DNA of 64,000 nt, taken from positions 82,237 to 146,236 of the forward strand of contig CANQPD010000006.1 in NCBI GenBank assembly GCA_947625655.1, in the 5' to 3' direction. Positions within the stretch are counted from its first letter, which is position 1. The number at the start of each line of letters is the position of its first letter. The DNA is from an uncultured Dysosmobacter sp. GTDB lineage: Bacteria > Bacillota > Clostridia > Oscillospirales > Oscillospiraceae. The position numbers and the translations under genes were made by a program. Below are positions 26,703-34,961 of the stretch, in pieces. The notes beneath the pieces are model-generated. The model was not told the DNA's origin. It saw nothing but the letters and a program-made list of their open reading frames with translations, and made no database searches.

Positions 26703-27191
26703 ATGGAACAGAAAGCAAAGCGCATTGGAAAGTTCAACATCATCGATATCATCGCCGTGATTCTGATCCTGGCGGTGCTGGCCCTGGCGGGCTGGAAGCT
26801 GCTGGGGCCCGACGATTCGGCCACTGCCCAGCGGGCCATGACCAAGGTCACCTTCACCGTCCGGGCCGAGGGCGTCCCGGCGGAGCTGTATGAGAACTGC
26901 CTGGAGCATATCCCCTCCAAGCTGATGGCCTCCGGGGCCCTGGTGGGCGGCGAGATCGTGTCCGTGGAGCAGGAGCCCTATTATGTGCTGGACGCGGGCG
27001 GCAACTGGGTGGAGGACCCCACCCACACCACGCTGCTCTTCACCGCCGTCACCGAGACCCCCACCGCCGAGGTGATGACCACCAAGGTGGGCGACCAGGA
27101 GGTCCGCATCGGCAAGACGGACTACATTTTGAAGAGCGAGTTCATCGAGATCAAGGACGGCGTCATTGTGGACGTCCAGTGGGAAGAATGA
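26703..27191 (+). CDS. DUF4330 family membrane-anchored protein
   Basis: A 162-residue protein with one N-terminal span (about 13-32, IIDIIAVILILAVLALAGWKLL) and an extracytoplasmic domain fitting DUF4330. Such genes often lie near csaB and wall-polymer genes. Here it is divergent from csaB and shares overlapping promoters. The start ATG 26703 follows TTGGAGGAAAG. The molecular role is unknown. Confidence 0.8.
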   Translation: MEQKAKRIGKFNIIDIIAVILILAVLALAGWKLLGPDDSATAQRAMTKVTFTVRAEGVPAELYENCLEHIPSKLMASGALVGGEIVSVEQEPYYVLDAGGNWVEDPTHTTLLFTAVTETPTAEVMTTKVGDQEVRIGKTDYILKSEFIEIKDGVIVDVQWEE

Positions 27192-27194
27192 GCG

Positions 27195-27223
27195 GGCCCC
27201 GGTGGAAACACCGGGGCTTTTTT
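27195..27223 (+). terminator. Terminator of DUF4330 gene
   Basis: GCCCCGGTG/CACCGGGGC with a GAAA loop and T6 directly upstream of the second SLH leader. Confidence 0.9.
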
Positions 27224-27233
27224 CAAATTCCTA

Positions 27234-27262
27234 TTGCATTTTTGAAAAAGAACGTATAAGAT
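27234..27262 (+). promoter_or_regulatory. Plus-strand promoter of SLH leader, copy 2
   Basis: TTGCAT, 17 bp, TAAGAT, matching copy 1 at 19421-19449. Confidence 0.6.
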
Positions 27263-27275
27263 AAAACTGGAAATC

Positions 27276-27367
27276 AAAAATGCGGCAGCCGCGGAGTGGT
27301 ACCAACACCCCACGGCCTGCGTAAGAGTGATAGCGCACTCGTACACAGCGGCATTCGCCGCACCGCA
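27276..27367 (-). ncRNA. Candidate cloverleaf small RNA, copy 2
   Basis: Minus-strand transcript of about 92 nt after a TTGTCA-17-TATAAT promoter, ending in U5. It keeps the closing stem TGCGG/CCGCA and three hairpins. Hairpin 1 changes from GCAGC/GCTGC to GCGGC/GCCGC, and hairpins 2 and 3 also vary with pairing kept. T-G and G-T pairs are tolerated only if the minus strand is the RNA. Confidence 0.5.
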
Positions 27368-27373
27368 ACGTTT

Positions 27374-27402
27374 ATTATAGTGTCTTTCCCCGCTTTTGAC
27401 AA
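27374..27402 (-). promoter_or_regulatory. Minus-strand promoter of candidate RNA, copy 2
   Basis: TTGTCA (27397-27402), 17 bp, TATAAT (27374-27379) on the minus strand; it differs from copy 1 by one base in the spacer. Confidence 0.65.
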
Positions 27403-27454
27403 GCGGAAAAGGCGCTTAGTTTCGTTGTGTTCGCATTTTGTCGCCTTTGACAAA

Positions 27455-27483
27455 CGCGGTGTATGAGACACTCATACACCGCG
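27455..27483 (+). terminator. Conserved stem-loop in SLH leader, copy 2
   Basis: A perfect 13-bp stem CGCGGTGTATGAG with 27471-27483, ACA loop, then TTTTTGATTT; the counterpart of 19640-19668. Confidence 0.65.
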
Positions 27484-27584
27484 TTTTTGATTTCCGCCGG
27501 GGAGCCAAGGGGGTTTCAGGCCCTTTTGGCCCCCACCCGGTGGAAATACGGGCACAGCCCGATAAAAAAAGGAGACGAGAAAAA

Positions 27585-29882
27585 ATGCGGACACAACGAA
27601 AATTTTTGGCACTGTTGGTAGCAATTATTTTAGCGATATCTGTTTTTCCTATTTCGGCGTTGGCGGATGAGTTTCCTCCGGACGCGTCCGGCCTTTGCGG
27701 CGCGGAGAGCGTTAAATGGGAACTGAAAGAAAACGAGGACGGTACCTACACCCTTGTGATCTCCGGGACTGGGGCGATGGCAGACTATACTGCCGCAAAC
27801 AGTGGCCAACCATGGACGGATAAGTTAGATTCCATTACAAGCATTGTGATTGAAAACGGAATTACTGCTATTGGCGATTTTGCGTTTATGAATGCCAAAA
27901 AGGCAGAAACCGTAACATTGCCGGAGGGACTGACAAAAATTGGGCAAAGAGCTTTTGCAAATTGCGAAGCGATGAAATCACCTGTTTTTCCATCGACTCT
28001 TACAGAAATTGGGGCAAACCCATTTTATTCCTGCAATGCATTTGATGAAATTGAGCTGCCCGATAATCTGACCACGATGGGTGAGATGTTGTTTTATTCC
28101 TGTAAAAATTTGAGCAGCATTAAAATACCTGCATCTGCAACTGCTCTTCCCGCTGAATTTGCAAAAGACTGCTCGAACCTTAAATCCATTCAGATTCCCA
28201 GCAATATTACGAGCATAGGAAATGGAGCTTTTTCAGGAACTGGACTTGAGAAGGTGATCATACCCTCAACGGTTACTACCTTTGGGACGGGTCTATTCTA
28301 TAATTGCCAGAGCTTGCAAAAAGTTATAATCGAGGGAGATGCCCAAGTAGGATCGGCTACTTTTGGGAATTGTTCGGCATTGAAGACCATTATTTTTGCC
28401 TCTGCCAGCTTTGATATATGGCAAGAAACGAATAACTATATGTTCGGCACTGTATTAGATAATTGCGTGATCGTGCTGGAGGGTAACAATGTCACAGAAA
28501 ACAGCGTTGAAAAAGTCCAAAAGAATATTCCTGAGAACAAATCTGTAATTATTCTTGTTACAAATGGCTGCGACCTCCAGAATGCTGTATTTGAAACGGA
28601 CGAATTAGTTGTGCCCGCCAAGGAAGGCTATACCTTTGCTGGTTGGTATGTGGACAGTGCTTTTGAAACGGAGGCTGGGTCTGTCGCTGCCGGTCAGACC
28701 TACTACGCCAAATGGTACTGCAATTCCGCCCATGAGTATGACCTTGAGAACGGCACCGTAGATGGGAATACCACCACATATCATTGCAAGAATTGCGATG
28801 GGATGGAAGTCATAACGGAAAAAGAGGATAATACGGAGACGTGTTCCCACGAGACCTGGACAGAGAAAGCGAACACCGCCACCTGCACAGAGCCAGGTAA
28901 AAAGTCCTCCGTCTGTGCAAGCTGCGGCGCTACAAAGGAAGAAGATGTGGGCGCTTTGGGCCACAGCTTTACCAAATATAACTACAATAACGACGCCACC
29001 TATGAAAAGGACGGCACCAAGACCGCCGCGTGTGACCGCGGCTGCGGGGAAACAGATACTGTAACGGCGGAGGGGACGCGGCTTGTCTACACACCCTCCA
29101 GTTCCTCCAGCTCCTCCAGCACCCCCACCTATGCCGTCACCGTGGACAGCGGCAGGCACGGCACTGTTACCGTCTCCCCCAAGTCCGCCAGAAAGGGCGC
29201 GTCTGTCACCATCACTGTGAAGTCCGACGACGGCTATGAGCTGGACGACTTGACCGTCACCGACGCCAGCGGCAAGGCCGTCAAGGTCACCGAGGGCAAG
29301 AACGGCAAGTTCACCTTCACCATGCCCGCCAGCAAGGTGGAAGTGGAAGCCTCCTTCACCGCGATCAAAGAAGAAACGCTCGCCCAGCGCTTCAACGACG
29401 TCCCCAACGGCTACTGGGCTGAATCCGAGATCAACTGGGCCGCTGAAAACGGCTGCATCAACGGCAACACCGCCGCCACCTTCAACCCGGAGGGCACCGT
29501 GACCCGGCAGCAGCTGTGGATGATCCTGGCCCGCCTGTCCGGCTATCAGCCCGCCGACTTCACCGAGGCCAGGGCCTGGGCCGTGGATAATTCCATCTCT
29601 GACGGCGCCAATCCCGGCGGGGCGGTCTCCCGCCAGCAGCTGGTGGCCATCCTGTACCGCTACGCGGTGCGCATGGGCTATGACGCCTCCGGCGCCGCCG
29701 ACCTGACGGCCTACCCGGATCACGCCTCTGTGGCGGCCTACGCCGCCGATGCCATGGCCTGGTCTGTGGCCAACGGCATCGTTGGCGGCACCGCCCAGGG
29801 CACGTTGGCCCCCACCGGCACCGCCACCCGGGCCCAGTTTGCCGTCATTTTGATGCGGTTTGCGGACAAAACGGCGAAGTGA
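27585..29882 (+). CDS. SLH-domain surface protein with LRR_5 and Cys/His repeats
   Basis: A 765-residue paralogue of the protein at 19771. The signal peptide starts identically (MRTQRK). BspA/LRR_5 repeats span about 60-330 (ITAIGDFAFMNAKKAETVTLPEG type). An InlB-B repeat (EGYTFAGWYVDSAFE) and a CxxC/His-rich segment (about 380-490, with CKNC, CASC and CDRGC motifs) follow. Then come a poly-Ser linker, a bacterial-repeat domain and three SLH domains. The middle is AT-rich while the 3' third is GC-rich and almost identical to the paralogue. Start ATG 27585 follows AAAAAAAGGAG. Confidence 0.9.
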   Translation: MRTQRKFLALLVAIILAISVFPISALADEFPPDASGLCGAESVKWELKENEDGTYTLVISGTGAMADYTAANSGQPWTDKLDSITSIVIENGITAIGDFAFMNAKKAETVTLPEGLTKIGQRAFANCEAMKSPVFPSTLTEIGANPFYSCNAFDEIELPDNLTTMGEMLFYSCKNLSSIKIPASATALPAEFAKDCSNLKSIQIPSNITSIGNGAFSGTGLEKVIIPSTVTTFGTGLFYNCQSLQKVIIEGDAQVGSATFGNCSALKTIIFASASFDIWQETNNYMFGTVLDNCVIVLEGNNVTENSVEKVQKNIPENKSVIILVTNGCDLQNAVFETDELVVPAKEGYTFAGWYVDSAFETEAGSVAAGQTYYAKWYCNSAHEYDLENGTVDGNTTTYHCKNCDGMEVITEKEDNTETCSHETWTEKANTATCTEPGKKSSVCASCGATKEEDVGALGHSFTKYNYNNDATYEKDGTKTAACDRGCGETDTVTAEGTRLVYTPSSSSSSSSTPTYAVTVDSGRHGTVTVSPKSARKGASVTITVKSDDGYELDDLTVTDASGKAVKVTEGKNGKFTFTMPASKVEVEASFTAIKEETLAQRFNDVPNGYWAESEINWAAENGCINGNTAATFNPEGTVTRQQLWMILARLSGYQPADFTEARAWAVDNSISDGANPGGAVSRQQLVAILYRYAVRMGYDASGAADLTAYPDHASVAAYAADAMAWSVANGIVGGTAQGTLAPTGTATRAQFAVILMRFADKTAK
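29110..29861 (+). repeat. Shared 3' cassette of SLH genes, copy 2
   Basis: Direct repeat of 21480-22230, encoding the bacterial-repeat domain and three SLH domains. Confidence 0.85.
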
Positions 29883-29933
29883 GGGCGGCAGCCGTCACAG
29901 CAGTTCATAACATTCTCCCGCAAGAGGGATCAA

Positions 29934-29962
29934 AAGGCCCCCGGTCACCGACCGGGGGCCTT
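29934..29962. terminator. Bidirectional terminator
   Basis: AAGGCCCCCGGT pairs with 29951-29962 around CACCG. It lies between the SLH gene and the converging hydantoinase gene. Confidence 0.85.
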
Positions 29963-29981
29963 CTCTTGTCACAGGCTGCTC

Positions 29982-31358
29982 TCACAGGCTGCATTTGCCC
30001 CTGGCCATGTAGCGGCCCTGGGGCGTCTCGTCCAGGACTCTGCCGTCCTCCACGGCCAAACTTCCCCGGAGCCACACCTGCCGGATGCCGCCGGCGGTGA
30101 CAAAGCCTTCATAGGGGTTGTAGTCCACATTGGCCACGCAGTCGTCGGCCCGGATGACATGGCTGGCGCCGGGGTCGTAGACCACGATGTCCGCGTCGCT
30201 GCCGGGGCGGAGCTGGCCCTTCCGGGGGAAGAGGCCGTACAGCCGGGCGGGGTTTTCGCTAAGAGCCCGGCACATCCGGCCCAGGCTGATGCGCTTTTTC
30301 GCGACGCCGTAGGAGTAGATCAGCTCGCCCCGGGTTTCCACGCCGGGGAGGCCGCCGGGGATCTTGGTGAAGTCCTCCCGGCCCATCTCCTTCTGCGCCA
30401 GGGTGAAGGAGCAGTGGTCCGTGGAGATGGTCTGGATATCGCCCCGGCGCAGGGCCTTCCACAGGAAATCCTGCTGGCTCTTGTCCCGGATGGGGGGCGC
30501 GCAGACGTAGCGGGCGGCCTGGGAGTAGTCCTCGTTGAAATAGACGCTGTCGTCCAGCAGCAGGTACTGGGGGCAGGTCTCCACAAAGACCTTCTGGCCC
30601 CGCTGTCGGGCGTGCTCCACCTCTTTCAGGGTCTCCTGGTTGGTCAGGTGGACGATCACCACTGGGCAGTCCGCCGCCTGGGCGATGCGCAGCAGGCGGG
30701 AGACGGCCTCCGCCTCCAGATAGGGCGGGCGGGTCAGGGGATGGCTGGCGGGGGAGAGCTCCCCGGCGTTTTTCCGCTCGGCGATCATGCCGTCGATGAC
30801 CCCGGCGTTCTCACAGTGGACGCCGCAGATGCCACCCAGGGACCGCAGCTCCTTCAGGGCCCAGTACAGGTCCCGGTCGCCCACCATCATGGCGGGGTAG
30901 GTCATGTACATCTTGAAGGAGGAGACGCCCTTGGCGAACATGTCCGGCAGCTCCGCCCGGATGGACTCGTTCCAGTCGTCGATGGTCATGTGGAAGCCGT
31001 AGTCGCAGAACGTCCGGCCATCGGCCTTTTGGTGCCACAGGTCCAGGCCGTGGTGCAGGCTCTCGCCCTTGTTGGGGCAGGCGAAGTCGATGACCGTGGT
31101 GGTGCCGCCCCGGAGGGCCGCCCGGCTGCCGGTCCAGAAGTCGTCGGCGGTGGTGGTGTTGCAGACGTCCAGGTCGAAGTGGGTGTGGGCGTCGATAAAG
31201 CCGGGGAAGAGCAGGCAGCCGGTCACGTCCACGACGCGGTCGAAGTCGCCCTTCAGGTTCCGGCCCAGATCCGTGACCTTTTCGTTTTCGATCACCAGGT
31301 CGGACCGCTTGGCGCCGTTTCCGGAGACCACGGAGCCGCCTTTGAACAGTGTGCGCAT
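29982..31358 (-). CDS. Dihydropyrimidinase / D-hydantoinase family amidohydrolase
   Basis: A 458-residue cyclic amidohydrolase. Metal ligands are visible: HTH of DAHTHFD near 57-63, the carbamylated lysine in SSFKMYMTYP near 149, H of VHCEN near 181, H of VIVHLTN near 237 and D of STDHCS near 313. This set and the length fit dihydropyrimidinase/hydantoinase, opening a cyclic amide ring. ATG 31358 follows GGAGGGAC. It is the last gene of a proline-biosynthesis operon, 18 bp after proC, which is unusual. Confidence 0.85.
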   Translation of the reverse strand: MRTLFKGGSVVSGNGAKRSDLVIENEKVTDLGRNLKGDFDRVVDVTGCLLFPGFIDAHTHFDLDVCNTTTADDFWTGSRAALRGGTTTVIDFACPNKGESLHHGLDLWHQKADGRTFCDYGFHMTIDDWNESIRAELPDMFAKGVSSFKMYMTYPAMMVGDRDLYWALKELRSLGGICGVHCENAGVIDGMIAERKNAGELSPASHPLTRPPYLEAEAVSRLLRIAQAADCPVVIVHLTNQETLKEVEHARQRGQKVFVETCPQYLLLDDSVYFNEDYSQAARYVCAPPIRDKSQQDFLWKALRRGDIQTISTDHCSFTLAQKEMGREDFTKIPGGLPGVETRGELIYSYGVAKKRISLGRMCRALSENPARLYGLFPRKGQLRPGSDADIVVYDPGASHVIRADDCVANVDYNPYEGFVTAGGIRQVWLRGSLAVEDGRVLDETPQGRYMARGKCSL

Positions 31359-31376
31359 AGTAGTCCCTCCGTTCGT

Positions 31377-32177
31377 TTATTTTAGGTCCGCGTTTTTCTC
31401 GCAGGCCGCGATGACCGCGTCCATGACGGCGCCCCGGAAGCCGGCCTCCTCCAGCACCCGGACGCCCTGGATGGTGGTGCCGCCGGGGGAGCAGACGGCG
31501 TCCTTCAGGGCGCCGGGGTGTTTGCCGGACTCCAGCACCAGCCGGGCGGAGCCGGCCACCATCTGGGCGGCGTACTCCAGCGCCGCCGCCCGGGGCAGGC
31601 CGCAGGCCACGCCGCCGTCCGCCAGGGCCTCGATGAAGAGGTCCACAAAGGCGGGGCCGCAGCCGGACACGGCGGAGCCGGCGTCCATCAGCTTCTCCGG
31701 CAGGGGGGAGAGGCGGCCCGCCCCCGCCATGGCGTCCAGGAACGCCTGTTCCTCATCCGCAGTGACGTCCTCGCCGCAGGCGTAGAGGATCATGCCCTCG
31801 CCGATGGAGGCGGGGGTGTTGGGCATGATGCGGATGACGGGGTACGCCCCGCCCGCCAGCTCCTGGATGCGGGCGATGGACAGCCCCGCCGCCATGGTCA
31901 CCAGGATAAAGCGGCTTTGCCGCTTTGCTAGGATCGGGCCGATGTCCGCCAGCAGCTCCGCCATCATCTGGGGCTTCACGCCCAGGAAAATGAAGTCCGC
32001 GTTTTCCGCCACGGCATCGTTGTCCGCCGCCCGGCAGCCCAGCTCCTCCGCAAGGAGCCGCGCTTTTTCCGCCGTGCGGTTGGACAGGAAAATTTGATCG
32101 CCGGGCAGGCCCTTGCGGGCCGCCCGGGCCAAGGCGCCGCCCATGCTGCCGGTGCCGATAAATCCCAATGTTGCCAT
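31377..32177 (-). CDS. proC: Pyrroline-5-carboxylate reductase
   Basis: A 266-residue enzyme that reduces pyrroline-5-carboxylate to proline with NAD(P)H. The N-terminal Rossmann motif is LGFIGTGSMGGALA at 4-17. The ProC signature appears in the C-terminal helical part as HPGALKDAVCSPGGTTI near 225-241. I start at ATG 32177, since AAAAGGGATG directly abuts the ATG at 32186. It lies downstream of proA and a small membrane-protein gene. Confidence 0.95.
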   Translation of the reverse strand: MATLGFIGTGSMGGALARAARKGLPGDQIFLSNRTAEKARLLAEELGCRAADNDAVAENADFIFLGVKPQMMAELLADIGPILAKRQSRFILVTMAAGLSIARIQELAGGAYPVIRIMPNTPASIGEGMILYACGEDVTADEEQAFLDAMAGAGRLSPLPEKLMDAGSAVSGCGPAFVDLFIEALADGGVACGLPRAAALEYAAQMVAGSARLVLESGKHPGALKDAVCSPGGTTIQGVRVLEEAGFRGAVMDAVIAACEKNADLK

Positions 32178-32250
32178 CGATATCATCCCTTTTCAGATAG
32201 TTTCGTTTCATGATGGGGAGGAGGACCGCTGCGTCTTTTTCGGTATGGTC

Positions 32251-32676
32251 CTACTTTCGACGCCGCAGAGCCGTCAGCAGGCAGAGCCCGGCGGAGATCC
32301 CCGCCGGCAGACAGAGCAGACAGGTGATAAAGCCGTCCTTGAGATAGAGAAGCTGCTCCGGCTCCAGGACCAGCAGGCGAATCGCCCCCGCCAGGGGAAG
32401 GAGACCAAACAGAAGCGTCAGGAAGGCCAGCAGCCCCACGGAGGCGCGGCCCCGTTTTCGGTCCACCAAGCAGGCGGCCGCCAGAGCCAGGGTAAAGCAC
32501 CCAATGAGGACATGCTGGAGGCCGGCGCTCCCCGTCCGAAGCAGCCAGCGGACCAGAAGGGCGGTGAGCAGAAAACCCGCTAGGGCGGCCAGTCTGCGGC
32601 GCAGGGGTTTCTCCTGACAGAGGATGCTGGCGGCCAGGGCAGCCGTGGAAAGGACGAATGTGATGATCTCCAGCAT
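32251..32676 (-). CDS. Four-span membrane protein in proline operon
   Basis: A 141-residue protein I do not recognise. Four hydrophobic segments are clear: about 3-20, 29-45, 54-70 and 78-104, with a further one at 117-134. Positively charged RRRK ends the chain. It lies 19 bp after proA and 73 bp before proC on the same strand. Its role cannot be inferred beyond co-transcription. Confidence 0.7.
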   Translation of the reverse strand: MLEIITFVLSTAALAASILCQEKPLRRRLAALAGFLLTALLVRWLLRTGSAGLQHVLIGCFTLALAAACLVDRKRGRASVGLLAFLTLLFGLLPLAGAIRLLVLEPEQLLYLKDGFITCLLCLPAGISAGLCLLTALRRRK

Positions 32677-32695
32677 AGAACTGCCCCCTTCTGCC

Positions 32696-33943
32696 TCAGC
32701 GCACCTGTCCCTCGCCGTAGATGACGTACTTGCAGGAGGTCAGCTCCTCCAGACCCATGGGGCCCCGGGCGTGCATCTTCTGGGTGGAAATGCCGATCTC
32801 CGCCCCCAGGCCGAACTCGCCGCCGTCGGTGAAGCGGGTGGAGGCGTTGACGTACACCGCCGCCGCGTCCACGGCGTCCAGGAAGTGCTGGGCCTTGAAA
32901 TAGTTTTTCGTGATGATGCTCTCGGAGTGGCCGGTGCCATGCCGGTTGATGAAATCCACGGCCTCGTCCATGCCGCCCACGGTGCGGACGGCCAGGATGT
33001 AGTCGTCGTACTCCGCGTCCCAGTCGCTCTCCGAGGCGGGGCGGGCCCGGGTGCCCAGCAGGGCCAGGGCCTCTTCGTCGCACCGCAGCTCCACGCCCTT
33101 TTCATCCAGCAGGGGCAGGGCGCGCTTCCAGAACTCCGCCGCCACGTCCCGCTGCACCAGCACGCACTCCACGGCGTTGCACACCGAAGGGCGGGAACAC
33201 TTGGCGTTGAACAGCACCCTGGCGGCCATATCCAGGTCGGCCTCATCATCCACATAGATGTGGCACACGCCCTCGCCGGTGCGGATGACCGGCACGCTGG
33301 CCTCTCCGGCCACCGCCCGGATCAGCCCCGCGCCGCCCCGGGGGATCAGCACGTCCACATATCCATCCAGGTGCATCAGCTCGTTGGCGGTCTCGTGGCT
33401 GGTGTCCTGCACCAGGGAGATGCAGTCCTCCGGCAGGCCCGCCTGGGCCAGGGCCCGGCGCATCAGCGCTGCCACGCAGCGGTTGGAGCGGATGGCCTCC
33501 TTCCCGCCCCGCAAAATGCAGACGTTGCCGGATTTCAGGCACAGCGCCGCCGCGTCCACGGTGACGTTGGGCCGGGCCTCGAAGATGATGGCGATGACCC
33601 CCAGGGGCACCCGCCGCCGGCCGATGATGAGGCCGTTGGGGCGGGTCTCCATCTTGTCCACCCGGCCGATGGGGTCGGGAAGGGCGGCCACCTGCCGCAC
33701 GCCGTCCACAATACCGGCGATGCGCTCCGGGGTCAGGGTCAGGCGGTCCAGCATGGCGGGGCGCATGCCCGCCTCTTTCGCGGCGGCGACATCTTCGGCG
33801 TTGGCGGCGAGCCATTCGGCCTGACGCTCCGTGAGAATATTTGCGATGGCCTCCAGAGCGGCGTTTTTCTTCGCCGTCCCGGCGGTGGCGAGGGTGTAGC
33901 TGGCGGCCTTGGCCAACCCGCCCTGCTGCTGTAGTGCGGTCAT
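32696..33943 (-). CDS. proA: Glutamate-5-semialdehyde dehydrogenase (gamma-glutamyl phosphate reductase)
   Basis: A 415-residue aldehyde-dehydrogenase-fold enzyme that reduces gamma-glutamyl phosphate to glutamate semialdehyde. Typical segments are RVPLGVIAIIFEARPNVT near 117-134 and the catalytic cysteine region NAKCSRPSVCNAVE near 242-255. The end HARGPMGLEELTSCKYVIYG-type segment is characteristic of ProA. It follows proB by 87 bp containing a repeat. Confidence 0.97.
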   Translation of the reverse strand: MTALQQQGGLAKAASYTLATAGTAKKNAALEAIANILTERQAEWLAANAEDVAAAKEAGMRPAMLDRLTLTPERIAGIVDGVRQVAALPDPIGRVDKMETRPNGLIIGRRRVPLGVIAIIFEARPNVTVDAAALCLKSGNVCILRGGKEAIRSNRCVAALMRRALAQAGLPEDCISLVQDTSHETANELMHLDGYVDVLIPRGGAGLIRAVAGEASVPVIRTGEGVCHIYVDDEADLDMAARVLFNAKCSRPSVCNAVECVLVQRDVAAEFWKRALPLLDEKGVELRCDEEALALLGTRARPASESDWDAEYDDYILAVRTVGGMDEAVDFINRHGTGHSESIITKNYFKAQHFLDAVDAAAVYVNASTRFTDGGEFGLGAEIGISTQKMHARGPMGLEELTSCKYVIYGEGQVR

Positions 33944-33961
33944 AATGATCCCCCCGATTTT

Positions 33962-34042
33962 TATAGATAAGAGATAGGAGATAAGAGATAGGAGGAGACA
34001 GAAGATAAAATATCTTTTATCCCTTATCTCTTATCTTTTATC
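33962..34042. repeat. GATAAGAGATAA-type inverted repeat, proB copy
   Basis: Runs of AGATAAGAGATAGG on one side and TATCTCTTATCTTTTATCT on the other make an AT-rich inverted repeat. It covers the end of proB: the last codons (TCA GAT AAA AGA TAA) come from the repeat. A related copy with a longer interior is at 48963-49082. Confidence 0.7.
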
Positions 34043-34834
34043 TGAAAGGAACCTCGTCCCGATATCCTGCCCCTCCACAATGCCGTAGAGGTCCTCCATC
34101 CGCTCGCCGTTGGTGATGACCATGTCGCACCCGGCGTTCATGGCGATGCGGGCGGCGGAGAGCTTGGTGGCCATGCCGCCGGTGCCCCGCCAGGTGCCCG
34201 CGCCGCCGGCCATCTCCAAAATCTCCGGCGTCAGGTCTGTCACCTGATGCAGCAGTCTGGCGTCCGGATGGGTCTTGGGGTCGGCGTCGTACAGCCCGTC
34301 GATGTCGGAGAGCAGCACCAGCAGATCCGCCCGGCACAGATCCGCCACGATGGCGGACAATGTATCATTATCGCCCAGCACCTTGTGGTGGCCGGTCTCG
34401 ATCTCGGCGGAGGAGACGGAGTCGTTCTCGTTCACCACCGGGATGACGCCCATCTCCAGCAGGGCAGAGAAGGTGCTGCGCAGATGCTCCGCCCGCTGGG
34501 GGTCCTCCACATCGTCGCCGGTCAGCAGGATCTGGGCCATGGAGCGGTTGTATTCGGAGAAGAATTTATCGTAAATATGCATCATCCGGCACTGGCCCAC
34601 GGCGGCGGCCGCCTGCTTCATCCGCAGCTCCTTCGGCCGCTCCGCCAGTCCCAGGCGGGCGGTGCCCACGGCGATGGCGCCGGAGGTCACCAGAATTACC
34701 TCGTGGCCCGCGCCGCTGAGGTCCGACAGGACCCGCACCAGATGCTCCATGCTCCGCAGGTCCACGGCCCCGGAGTCATGGGTGAGGGTGGAGGTGCCCA
34801 CCTTCACCACGATGCGCTGTTTTTGCTGTTCCAC
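34031..34834 (-). CDS. proB: Glutamate 5-kinase
   Basis: A 267-residue amino-acid kinase that phosphorylates glutamate, the first step of proline synthesis. RIVVKVGTSTLTHDSG is near 7-22, VTSGAIAVG near 49-57 and PVVNENDSV near 142-150; GDNDTLSA and GTGGMATKLSAA follow. It lacks the C-terminal PUA domain of longer ProB forms. I start at GTG 34834, which follows GGGAGGATCTGACC; 81 in-frame upstream codons have no support. Its last residues SDKR and the stop are part of a repeat. Confidence 0.95.
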   Translation of the reverse strand: MEQQKQRIVVKVGTSTLTHDSGAVDLRSMEHLVRVLSDLSGAGHEVILVTSGAIAVGTARLGLAERPKELRMKQAAAAVGQCRMMHIYDKFFSEYNRSMAQILLTGDDVEDPQRAEHLRSTFSALLEMGVIPVVNENDSVSSAEIETGHHKVLGDNDTLSAIVADLCRADLLVLLSDIDGLYDADPKTHPDARLLHQVTDLTPEILEMAGGAGTWRGTGGMATKLSAARIAMNAGCDMVITNGERMEDLYGIVEGQDIGTRFLSDKR

Positions 34835-34961
34835 GGTCAGATCCTCCCAGTATGTACTAGAATAATAAATCAGTATAGCATGACGCGGGCGAAAAAGAAA
34901 CCCCGGGCCGCGAGTACTTTTCATAAAAATGCAGACAATACCGGGGAAAGGGAGGGATACT

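Noticed and set aside
24350..26893. Long plus-strand open frame of 847 codons opposite the GT4-CsaB gene
   Set aside because: Composition is typical of an antisense frame; the minus-strand gene has clear domains.
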